Below are positions 37,617 through 45,787 of a stretch of DNA of 64,000 nucleotides, piece after piece (within the stretch, counting starts at the first letter, position 1; each line of letters starts with the position of its first letter). The notes below the pieces were generated by a model. That model worked only from the letters and a program-made list of their open reading frames with translations. It was not told the DNA's origin and made no database searches. The stretch comes from GCA-2720975 sp964469565 (GTDB taxonomy: Bacteria; Planctomycetota; UBA1135; GCA-002686595), in assembly GCA_964469565.1 (NCBI GenBank), contig CAYXZD010000006.1, positions 128,161 through 192,160 on the forward strand. Reading direction: 5' to 3'. Made by a program: the position numbers and the translations under genes.

Positions 37617-38783
37617 CTAGGCTGTCTCAAACGGACCCGTTCGCAGGGCCTGGCCTGCACTTATGTGCCAGATGCCTCTGGCCATGGTGCAACAAACGTG
37701 GGCTTGAGAATCCAGCACGACGAGATCAGCATCGCTGCCAGGTATCAGTTCGCCTTTGCCTTGCAGGCCCGCTAAGCGGGCAGGATTCTGGGTAAACGCC
37801 GGCAGGAATTGGTCGGGAGCGCGGCCGCTATTGAACATGTTGGAAAGCGCTTCAGCCAGGAAGGCACTGGAACCTACATCCATCTGTCGCAGCGAGCCGT
37901 CGGCATCGAAGGTGGGCAGGCAGCCTCCGCTGTCCGAGCTGACAGTCACGCGACTCGGGTCGCAACCATGGTCGAGGTAGCGTTCCAGTGCGGCTGCAGC
38001 GCCTAGCCCGTCATCACTGGGGCCCACAGGGAACGCTGTGATATCCACACTGCACCCTGAACGGGTCAAGTTGAGGGCCTCCTCAAAGAGGGGCAACCGC
38101 CGGTTGATGTGCGTGGGATGAAAACGAACGGCGGGAAGCTCGCTGGTCTCTAGAGCCGCACGAACAAGTTCGAGTCCACGCTCCCCATCGCCCATGTGCA
38201 GGTGCAAGAGTCCCGCCTTGCCGCCTACCATGCCCCCCACCTGAGCCTCCGAAGCCACGCGCAGGAACTCATCCAGGGTCAATTGACTGGATCGAAAGTC
38301 GCTCAAAGCCAGCTCGCCAATACCAATCACCTCACTGATATGCACGAGGTCCCCGCGGAGGCTTCCGGTCAGGGTACAGCTGGGGAGGTGGTATCCACCG
38401 GTGTAACACCAAGCACTGAGCCCGAGGGCGCGCAGGGCCCGGACACTGGCCAGCAGTTCCTGCATGCTCCGGGTCAGTCCATCCGTACCGAGCAGACCGA
38501 CGATCGAGGTCACGCCATGGCGGGTGTAGCTCGTTAGGCTGGGAGCGGGTACGCGTGTCTCTGCACCGGACTCACCGCCGCCGCCGGTCGGATGGGCGTG
38601 CAGATCGACGAGCCCAGGAATCACGCGCGCACCTTCAAGGTCCACGGTTTCCTGAATGAGGTCTGCGGACACAACGGGTGCATCCTCTAGGACGGCGAGC
38701 ACCTTGCCCCCCCCGAGCACGAGGCAGCGCCGACCCACATGGCGGGGTGTGTACAACTCAGCGTTTCGCAGAAGGGTCAGCAT
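37617..38783 (-). CDS. iadA: Isoaspartyl dipeptidase
   Basis: 388 aa amidohydrolase closely matching E. coli IadA (390 aa): GLVDLHAHPTGGGGE (zinc ligands), TSIVGLLGTDGLTRSMQELL, WCYTGGYHLPS, GIGELALSDFRS, GGKAGLLHLHMGD, PTHINRRLPLFEEAL, VTVSSDSGG and GKGELIPGSDADLVVL. It cleaves beta-aspartyl dipeptides. Placed first in the cyanophycin operon, 51 bases before cphB, so the likely substrate is beta-Asp-Arg released by CphB, giving free Asp and Arg. The ATG at 38783 is preferred because it gives the family length. Confidence 0.95.
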   Translation of the reverse strand: MLTLLRNAELYTPRHVGRRCLVLGGGKVLAVLEDAPVVSADLIQETVDLEGARVIPGLVDLHAHPTGGGGESGAETRVPAPSLTSYTRHGVTSIVGLLGTDGLTRSMQELLASVRALRALGLSAWCYTGGYHLPSCTLTGSLRGDLVHISEVIGIGELALSDFRSSQLTLDEFLRVASEAQVGGMVGGKAGLLHLHMGDGERGLELVRAALETSELPAVRFHPTHINRRLPLFEEALNLTRSGCSVDITAFPVGPSDDGLGAAAALERYLDHGCDPSRVTVSSDSGGCLPTFDADGSLRQMDVGSSAFLAEALSNMFNSGRAPDQFLPAFTQNPARLAGLQGKGELIPGSDADLVVLDSQAHVCCTMARGIWHISAGQALRTGPFETA

Positions 38784-38970
38784 GGAACTTGGAGGTGGCT
38801 CTTGGGATTGCGGTCTCGCCAGAAGAATGGACTCAGAGCCCCGATCTGGCCGCATTTCAGGCGCAAAACTCTACCCGAAGCGAGGCCGGTAAGCCTCCCC
38901 CCCCAGCGGGAATTAGATCCGCCCGAGCTACCCGGTGCTACGACCGGGCCAAACCTACGAGCACGGGAAC

Positions 38971-39468
38971 TCAGACCTTGCCAAACAGCACGACGTAGTT
39001 GTGGCCGTAGGCCTTCGCGCACTTGGGACAGGTGGTGTAAAAGGCGTACGTCTTCTCGACGGTGCAGCCCTCTTGGGCAAGGCTCGACTCCAGTTGCTGG
39101 CGCCAGCGCCCAGCATCCTTGTAGGGCCCATCGAAGACCTGGCTCCGAAACGTTCCGCTCAGCGTCTCGACCGTCGCCCCGCTGCCCGCAAGTTCGTCCG
39201 CCCGATCCGGGAGCACATCAAAGTACAGTTCGGTACGCCACAGCGAGCATTCGTCGGCGAGGACGAAGAAGTCTTCAGGCCCAGCCTGTGCACTCTCCAG
39301 CTTCTGCAGGTTGCTCGTCATGGCTTTACCGAAGCCAATGGGGATGTGCAAAAAACAACGCACGCGGTCCCGCATGAATGGGCGTTGGTCCCATTCATGC
39401 GTAGCTCCGCGCCAAGGCTCAGGATCAAAGGGGGGGCAACAACCCGTCGAAGTGCAAGTTTCAGTCAT
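38971..39468 (-). CDS. Conserved hypothetical protein with C-terminal CxxC
   Basis: 165 aa. The N-terminus (MTETCTSTGCCPPFDPEPW) is Cys-rich, and the C-terminus has the motif TTCPKCAKAYGHNYVVLFGKV, a CxxC pair typical of a small conserved bacterial family often labelled hydrolase without proof. The middle block (SGTFRSQVFDGPYKDAGRW) is also recognisable. The C-terminal CxxC could bind zinc or be redox-active. The gene overlaps the end of the DUF368 gene by 8 bases and is the last member of the operon that starts with the predicted selenoprotein. Confidence 0.75.
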   Translation of the reverse strand: MTETCTSTGCCPPFDPEPWRGATHEWDQRPFMRDRVRCFLHIPIGFGKAMTSNLQKLESAQAGPEDFFVLADECSLWRTELYFDVLPDRADELAGSGATVETLSGTFRSQVFDGPYKDAGRWRQQLESSLAQEGCTVEKTYAFYTTCPKCAKAYGHNYVVLFGKV

Positions 39469-40540
39469 GGCTCTTAGAGCTTTGTTGAGGGGTGGGCTGA
39501 CCCCGTGAAAGCAGGCGCGTTAGGCCTACACCGACAAGAAGCAGTCCGAGTGCGTTCGCCACGCGGCTAGGTGCTGGAGAATAGGGAGCCAATTGTGAGC
39601 CCAAGAGCTTGAGTTGACCAGAAGTCTTCCCCTGGTGGCGTTCCCCCATCGCCCGCAGGTCTGCCACATTCAAGTCCAGACCCCGCTGTTCGATGACCTG
39701 GGCCGCAGGCACGCCTGCCAAGACCTCAACCGTCGCCTTGCGCCAATCCTTGCGCGCCAGCTCGGGATAGACGGGTTCTTGAAAAGGAAACAGACCAAAA
39801 ACGGACCCACACAAGAGGCCTAGGAGCATGCCGTGGGAAACGCGCGTATGTTTCGCCAAGACCCATTTCAGCAGATTCGAGAGCAGCCCGATCCCCACAA
39901 CAGCGCCGATCACGACGGGCAGCACCACGCCTAGGCAGGCTGCAAGGTCCTCGCGCATCGCTCCCAAGGAGAGGCTCCCGATGACCGTATCGTACATCCC
40001 CAAGATCAACAGGATGTACGAGCCCGAAATACCCGGAAGGATCATGCTCGACGCAGCAAGCGCCCCCACGGGCAGGAGCACGGCCGGCGTTGAGGGGAGA
40101 TGGGTTCCAATCAGTGCAAAGGTCAATCCCGCCATGGTGGCCATGCCCAGGATGAAAGCCAGCCACGCCTGGCCCGAACCCTGCGCCCGTAGTTGGGCCT
40201 TAGCGACCAACTCAGGGGCACCTCCCAGGGTCAATCCGATGAAGAGGCTGTACATCACCCAGCGGTAGTGGGTCACGAGATTGACGGCCACGCCGGAGAA
40301 GGCGACGACGGCCCCTCCCAAGCCCAACAGGAGCACCGCCAGAAAGAGGAGGGACCCCCGGCGTAAACGCAAACGCGTCACATCGGCGACCGCCCCAACG
40401 AATCGATCATACAGACCGATGGCAAGGATCATCGTGCCGCCGCTGATGCCGGGAACGAGATTCGCGAGCCCCATCAGCGCACCTCCGGCCAGTGTGCGGG
40501 GGACGGGTACGGGTTCTGGGATCGCTTCGGATGGAGCCAT
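39461..40540 (-). CDS. DUF368/PopT-like undecaprenyl-phosphate transporter
   Basis: 359 aa membrane protein with about 8-10 hydrophobic helices. The duplicated motif GLANLVPGISGGTMILAIGLYD (near the start) and ASSMILPGISGSYILLILGMYD (middle) is the signature of DUF368. Members of this family have been shown to recycle undecaprenyl phosphate across the membrane. The C-terminal part carries a non-membrane insert (about residues 240-325) before a last helix. ATG at 40540 is chosen over a GTG three codons upstream. Part of a four-gene operon, 15 bases after the kinase-like gene. Confidence 0.9.
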   Translation of the reverse strand: MAPSEAIPEPVPVPRTLAGGALMGLANLVPGISGGTMILAIGLYDRFVGAVADVTRLRLRRGSLLFLAVLLLGLGGAVVAFSGVAVNLVTHYRWVMYSLFIGLTLGGAPELVAKAQLRAQGSGQAWLAFILGMATMAGLTFALIGTHLPSTPAVLLPVGALAASSMILPGISGSYILLILGMYDTVIGSLSLGAMREDLAACLGVVLPVVIGAVVGIGLLSNLLKWVLAKHTRVSHGMLLGLLCGSVFGLFPFQEPVYPELARKDWRKATVEVLAGVPAAQVIEQRGLDLNVADLRAMGERHQGKTSGQLKLLGSQLAPYSPAPSRVANALGLLLVGVGLTRLLSRGQPTPQQSSKSHD

Positions 40541-40555
40541 GGGCGCCACCCTAGC

Positions 40556-41515
40556 CTATCGGAGCCCCAAGACCCCAACACGCAATCGCAAGGCACGGGG
40601 CCAGGCTGCGGCCTCCAAATCAAGAGCCCCCAGCAGTCGCCTCCTAGCCGTGGGCAAGCAGGGCCCGGTCATGCGTGCGCCCCCTAGCCTGACTAGGGCC
40701 ACGTCGGGCAATCGACGCCAGGTAAGGTCTTGGGCAAAGGGTGCCTCCGTGAGGTCCGATTGTGCACTGAGAATCTGCTCGGCAGCACAATCCCCCGGTC
40801 GAGCATCAGGACGGGACTGGGATTGGGCCGTGGAAATGTGAAGGTCGGCTAGCGACAGGTCACCCAGCTCCACGCGGGAGGCGAACAGGCGGGCCAGGAA
40901 CAAACCCAAGGCCGTGGCCCCAATGCGCCTGGGCTCAGGATCACTCTGGGCCTCCATCCATTCGAGCACGGGCAGGGTCCCTTCTAGGCTGCGCGTCACC
41001 AACACGGACTCTTGCGCAAAGAACTGTCCCCCCCGAGCGCACCACGCGAGGGGCTCGGGGGTCACGATCCCGTCCGCCCGCAATTGACAGAGTAGGTTCC
41101 ACTGCCGCAGGGCAAGACTTGAAGATCGAGGCGCACTCATGCGTGCGTACAGAGCCCGCCCCAATCCCGCTGGAGCAAAGTGCTGCACGTCGATCCAGCC
41201 TGTCCCCGCTCCGGCAGGACGTTTGCGCGAGCGTGTAGGCCGCTGGGCTTCGGCGGTCCCCGCACCTAGGGGTCGGGCTCGGCGCATGCTCGGAGTACTT
41301 CCGGCCGAGCTTGAATCCCAACGGTCTGATGGCTCCACCCGCACCGCCGTGCCTGGCAAGGGAACACGCCAGGTCACATGGGGCGGGTACTCGCCCAACT
41401 CCCACGCCCCGGGAACGTCCCAGGATCCGCGCCCCTCCAAGAGCTCCGATTCGTCAGCCACCCCCAAGGCCGTCCAACCGGGAACCCCAGGCGCCAACTG
41501 CGATTGAATCGTCAC
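40556..41515 (-). CDS. Lipopolysaccharide kinase (InaA/WaaP)-like protein
   Basis: 319 aa. The kinase-like part runs from about residue 110, with ALRQWNLLCQLRADGIVTPEPLAW, FAQESVLVTRSLEGTLPVLEWM and the catalytic-loop-like LADLHISTAQ, as in InaA/WaaP-type LPS core kinases. The region usually holding the metal-binding Asp reads DVALVRLGGARM, where I see no clear DFG/D-L-x-R residue, so activity is uncertain. The first 100 residues are low in conservation and basic. The start is GTG at 41515, only 3 bases after the stop of the predicted selenoprotein gene, which indicates coupling. Confidence 0.65.
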   Translation of the reverse strand: MTIQSQLAPGVPGWTALGVADESELLEGRGSWDVPGAWELGEYPPHVTWRVPLPGTAVRVEPSDRWDSSSAGSTPSMRRARPLGAGTAEAQRPTRSRKRPAGAGTGWIDVQHFAPAGLGRALYARMSAPRSSSLALRQWNLLCQLRADGIVTPEPLAWCARGGQFFAQESVLVTRSLEGTLPVLEWMEAQSDPEPRRIGATALGLFLARLFASRVELGDLSLADLHISTAQSQSRPDARPGDCAAEQILSAQSDLTEAPFAQDLTWRRLPDVALVRLGGARMTGPCLPTARRRLLGALDLEAAAWPRALRLRVGVLGLR

Positions 41516-41518
41516 CGG

Positions 41519-43225
41519 TTACTCGAGAGGCAAGAGCCACGTGGTGGGTGGCATGCACATCTTGCGATCGCAAACTTGAAAGTGCAGTCCAGCGCGCACG
41601 TCACTTGGGTCTGCCCCCCCGAGGCGAATCTCACAGCGATAAGTGAGCTCGTCCTCAAACCAGCGCGCACCCTTCCCCAGCCGGCCCTCCACAGAGACCG
41701 AATTCGTACTCCACGATTGCGTGACTTCCACACCCTCGGGGAGTTCTAGGCGCGGCTCCGCCACCACATAGCCACTATCCGGCTCGACACTCTCATACAC
41801 ATGCCAGCCGGGGTCGATGCTGAGGTGCACGGTCACGACAGTCGTCTCTGACTCGGATGACTCGGATCCCGTACGCACTTCCAGAACCGTAGGTCCCTGG
41901 CTCTTTTGCCCCACGACCTTTTCAGAAATGGTGGGCTTCTCAGAAACGGTGGGGACTGGGGGGGCAGTGCCACGCAGGAAGAGCCAAACCCACCCATGGG
42001 TCATGTGCTCCGTCCGATCGAAAACCGCCATCTTCCGAGCGACCACCTTGAACGCATCCCCAGCCTGCTTGTAGGCCGCGAGGACATCATCGGGGATGCC
42101 ACCGGGCTTACCCACAAAACTGTTGCGCTTACCGATGTGCAGATCATAGTGAGCTTGTGCTTCATCAAAGGCCGGCTGAAGGGCAGCCTTGGCAGCCTCT
42201 TGCTCAGGGGTCAGCGGCGGACGAGTGCGAATCAACCACTGCACATCGCCCATGAGTAGATCCAGCTGACCATCGCCGTTCCAGTCCGTCACGTGCAACT
42301 TCGTGCGCAGGCCCGGACCCTCCGGGCCGTCATCTTCACTGCGTTCTTCATACTTCGCGCGCTCGACGAGGATCTGGACCGGCCCGTAGACCGGCACACT
42401 CCCATCGGAAATGTTTGGATACCAATTCGCTCCGCCCCTTTCCGATCCGACCACGAGGTCTAGATCGCCATCACCATCCCAGTCCGCATGGTGAGCATTG
42501 GATCCCTTGATTCTTTTCCCTTCCGATGTTTCGAGCGCCGTTTTCTTGGGGTCCCACACGGGATCGGCATCGCTGCCCCGATTCCAGATCACGAACACGC
42601 CGCTACTGCGTGTTCCAATCACAAGATCAAGATCCCCGTCCGCATCCATGTCCAGGGTTTCTGGGGTAACCGACGAGGCGACCTTCAGGGGCTCCCCATC
42701 ACTGGCCATCAGATAGCGCCCGCGCTCAAAACGGGGACTCGCACCCTCACTAGGAACGCCATCGAAGACATAGATCTCTCCCGTGTAGGAGCCGGAGATT
42801 AGATCGAGGTGTCCGTCTCCATTGAGGTCCACAAACTGTGGACACAGGCAGATGCATCATGTGCTCGGAATGGCCGCGTCCTCACCCCCAGCCTGAAGAA
42901 ACTCATACTTCTCAAAGCGAGGCTGAGTATTCGTACCACTGTTGCGGTAGATGCGCAGTTTGCCCAGGGCATAGTCTCCGGGGTCACTGTCCTGATAGTC
43001 CACCGGCAAGCGATCAACGGGGTAGGCACCGTCCCCAAACTCGCCGACCAACAAGTCGATCAGACCATCACCGTCAAAGTCCATGCGATAGGGTGCGGCA
43101 TGCCCTGTGGTGACATCTATCGGTTGACCCGCGCACAACACTCGGGTCGGCGGAAGGAGGTCCGAGGCTGAGTCAGCACTCGCGGGGGACTGGGCGATCA
43201 GGGCCAAGGATAGGAGGATACTCAT
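41519..43225 (-). CDS. Predicted secreted selenoprotein: FG-GAP/VCBS repeats plus DsbD_N-like domain
   Basis: 568 residues if the UGA at 42857-42859 is decoded as Sec123. A signal peptide (1-18) is followed by VCBS/FG-GAP repeats with calcium-type D-x-D-x-D-G loops: MDFDGDGLIDLLVG (about 47), VDLNGDGHLDLISG (132), MDADGDLDLVIG, ADWDGDGDLDLVVG and TDWNGDGQLDLLMG. The UGA lies in IPST-U-C-I-C-L-C-PQF, so Sec is followed by three cysteines. The last 115 residues resemble the DsbD N-terminal domain (DPGWHVYES...FQVCDRKMCMPPT), which carries thiol-disulfide exchange cysteines. Split at the UGA, the second half would begin inside a repeat with no signal. The kinase gene starts 3 bases downstream. 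Homologues were not searched. Confidence 0.75.
42827..42843 (-). promoter_or_regulatory. Candidate SECIS hairpin in the predicted selenoprotein gene
   Basis: On the coding strand, GTCCACA-GTT-TGTGGAC forms a perfect 7-bp stem with a GUU triloop. It starts 14 nt after the UGA and its loop sits at +21 to +23; the E. coli fdhF SECIS loop is at about +19 to +22. A loop G and a short strong stem are the bacterial SECIS requirements. Confidence 0.65.
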
Positions 43226-43318
43226 GGAAGAGAGTTTAGCATCCTTGCGAGGCCACTGCTTGACACTCTACAAGACCCGCCCATACAGATTGGCGAGACG
43301 GGATGTAGACTGGTTCTC

Positions 43319-45787
43319 ATGTTGTCCCCCATCGCAGTGTTGTGCTTCGCACCCTCCACGCTCGCCGTCCTTCCCTCCCCCCAGGACACCCTAGAATCCC
43401 ATGCCTTGTACCAAAGGCTCGATTTGAACGAGGTCAGCGGGCATCGCCGAGTGCGCCTGCTCATCGAAGCTCCACGTCGTTCCGATCCAAATCATGTGAG
43501 CGAGGTCACCGAACGGTTCCGTCCGTGGCTCGATGCCCTCGCCACATCCATTGAAGCGAACTACGGGCTTCCCAACCGACTCGAGAGCCAAGCCCGAGAC
43601 TCCCGGCCTTTGGTCGTCCTCAGCTCACAGGGCACCTACAAGAACGCCCAGCGCTATGACCCAAGGCCCAGTGACGACTACAAGAGTGCGGTGCTCGTCG
43701 ACCCTCCGGGTGTCATCACGACTTGGTGGGATAAGTCGCTCTTGCGGGCCCCAGCCCACGAGGTGCGGCGCCCGGCCATGCGCATCCTGGCGCGAATCCT
43801 TCTCGAAGAGTACATGCCAGAGGGAGGCCCCCTAGAACCATGGCTGCAGGCAGGCATTCCCGGCTACCTCACATCCCAAGGCCCCGAGGCCACGCCCGCC
43901 GACATGGCCCGGCCTGCCCCGAGCGAGTCTGCCCTCGCCCGACTCCGTGAGGTCATGGCTGACCCGCAACGCCGCGAGGGCTACCTGATTCCCCTCGAAC
44001 AATTGGCTGATTGTCCAGATGCGGGTGCCGCAGCCGAGTTGGGGAAGCAAGCCGCCCACCGCGCAGGCCTGCCACTCAGACCGCACACTTATGACCCCCT
44101 GGGTTCCCATGTATTTGTTGAGCAAGCCAGCCTGTGGATACACTTCCTGCACCAGGGGCGCGCCAGCCGCTACAACAAGACCTTTCAAAATTATGTAGCC
44201 AAGGCCCTGCATCGCAACGGTGGCAGCGCTGCCCTCGCGCGTTTGCTCGGCGTCGACACACTGAGCGAGCTTGACACTTCGTTCTTGGCGCACATGGACA
44301 TGTTGCTGGGGGGTGGCGTGATTGCCCTGCCAGAGGTCAACCTCGCGCCTCGCGCCAAACTCATCCATCCGGGTGTCTTGCCCCCAGCCAAGGGGCTAGC
44401 TGCCCAACGTATCTCGGCCCTCGGCCGCGCGGTGAGTGGCGATTTGGAAGGGGCCATCATGGAACTTGAAAAGGCATCCCTAGAAACTTCCGATGCGTCG
44501 GCGCGCAAGATTCTCCTGACAGAACAGAGTCGACTGATCAGTGCTAGGGATCTGCGCTCCAAGTTCCTCGCTTCTCTGATCGGCTCCTCTCGCAAGCTGC
44601 GTCTGGCGCGCGATGGTGAAAGTGTGAGCGTCAACGTGAAAGGCCTCGCCCAGGACACCCTCTATTTCAAACCGAATAAGGCTGGCCTCGAACAACTCGG
44701 CATTCCTGAAGTCACTCCCGCTGATTTGGTGCGCTCATTGGGGACCAAGGCACGTGAGCATGGTCCCGCATGGGCAGGTGCCTTCCTCGCTTTGCTCGCC
44801 CAGGATCCCCGCTGGAATCGCCAATTGAAGGGAGACGAAGCCGACGAACTCAACTCAGCCCTGGATGGAGGCTTGCGCGAGCGTATCGAGGCTGCGCACC
44901 TGCATGCTCAACTCTTTGAACTCGCCTGCACACCTGCCCCCACCGCACCCTTCGAAGCCGAGGCCATCTTGGAATCCCTGGGCAAGGCCATCGCGGGTCC
45001 CTTGACCAGTCCCCTCAGTACACAGTTGTTGGCAGACGCACGGGGGGGCCTGCGCGAGTTGGCCACCGATTGTTTGCAGCAGATCTTCGATCACAAGGGC
45101 ATCGAGGGCTTAGTCCAGGTTCCCGTGCGCGCCTTGGGGAACGGGGCGGTGCGATTGACCTACGACTTTGACAGCCCCACGGAGACTCTCGATTTCACAA
45201 CTGTGGGCCAGTACCTCTCCGATCGCACGGCCAAGCTCTTCAAATTGCAGGGCGCGGCCAGCGAGGGCGAATTCAAGGTCGCAGGCGGAGAGTGGCGAGG
45301 AGTCGGCCACGCCGTGTTCCGGCACATCCTGCCCCTCCAGCCCCCCATCAAGGTGCGTTACGAAGTGGTTTACGGAAGGCCGCGGCCGGGGAAGGGAATG
45401 GCGGCCACCCTCCTCATGGGGATGTGCGACGACGGTGAGGGCAACTACGTGGGTGCATGGGATATGTATGACTTGGAGGCCATTGACCTGCCCAGTGGGC
45501 AGACCAATCAGGCCTACCACGAGGGGGCGCGCACACTCAAATCCGCCCAGGCCTATTCCCTAGAATTGCGACATGATGGGGAATCCGCATCACTCCACGT
45601 CCAGGGCAAGGAACAACAGAGGGTAGCGGCTGGAGCGCGCAACAGTGGAAACGTCCTGCTCCTCGTGCACTCCGAGATCACCGTCGCCGTGCGACGCATT
45701 GAGATTGAGGGACGGGTGGCAAGTGACGACCTGAAGAAGGCGCGCACGAGCTGGGTTGAAGCCCGCCTCTCTGAGCTAGGCCTATGA
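43319..45787 (+). CDS. Secreted hypothetical protein, degenerate peptidase-like and LamG-like parts
   Basis: 822 aa with a signal peptide (MLSPIAVLCFAPSTLA). The N-terminal third contains SAVLVDPPGVITTWW, HEVRRPAMRILARILLEEYMPEGGPLEPWLQAGIPGYL, which resembles the DUF1570/peptidase-MA arrangement with the catalytic His-Glu-x-x-His not kept. The middle is helical. The C-terminal third (about 620-810) has VRLTYDFDSPTETLDF...LQPPIKVRYEVVYG...YSLELRHDGESASLHVQG, typical of a concanavalin/LamG-like sandwich. Its stop overlaps the sulfatase start (ATGA), so the two form a transcription unit. Function unknown. Confidence 0.7.
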   Translation: MLSPIAVLCFAPSTLAVLPSPQDTLESHALYQRLDLNEVSGHRRVRLLIEAPRRSDPNHVSEVTERFRPWLDALATSIEANYGLPNRLESQARDSRPLVVLSSQGTYKNAQRYDPRPSDDYKSAVLVDPPGVITTWWDKSLLRAPAHEVRRPAMRILARILLEEYMPEGGPLEPWLQAGIPGYLTSQGPEATPADMARPAPSESALARLREVMADPQRREGYLIPLEQLADCPDAGAAAELGKQAAHRAGLPLRPHTYDPLGSHVFVEQASLWIHFLHQGRASRYNKTFQNYVAKALHRNGGSAALARLLGVDTLSELDTSFLAHMDMLLGGGVIALPEVNLAPRAKLIHPGVLPPAKGLAAQRISALGRAVSGDLEGAIMELEKASLETSDASARKILLTEQSRLISARDLRSKFLASLIGSSRKLRLARDGESVSVNVKGLAQDTLYFKPNKAGLEQLGIPEVTPADLVRSLGTKAREHGPAWAGAFLALLAQDPRWNRQLKGDEADELNSALDGGLRERIEAAHLHAQLFELACTPAPTAPFEAEAILESLGKAIAGPLTSPLSTQLLADARGGLRELATDCLQQIFDHKGIEGLVQVPVRALGNGAVRLTYDFDSPTETLDFTTVGQYLSDRTAKLFKLQGAASEGEFKVAGGEWRGVGHAVFRHILPLQPPIKVRYEVVYGRPRPGKGMAATLLMGMCDDGEGNYVGAWDMYDLEAIDLPSGQTNQAYHEGARTLKSAQAYSLELRHDGESASLHVQGKEQQRVAAGARNSGNVLLLVHSEITVAVRRIEIEGRVASDDLKKARTSWVEARLSELGL

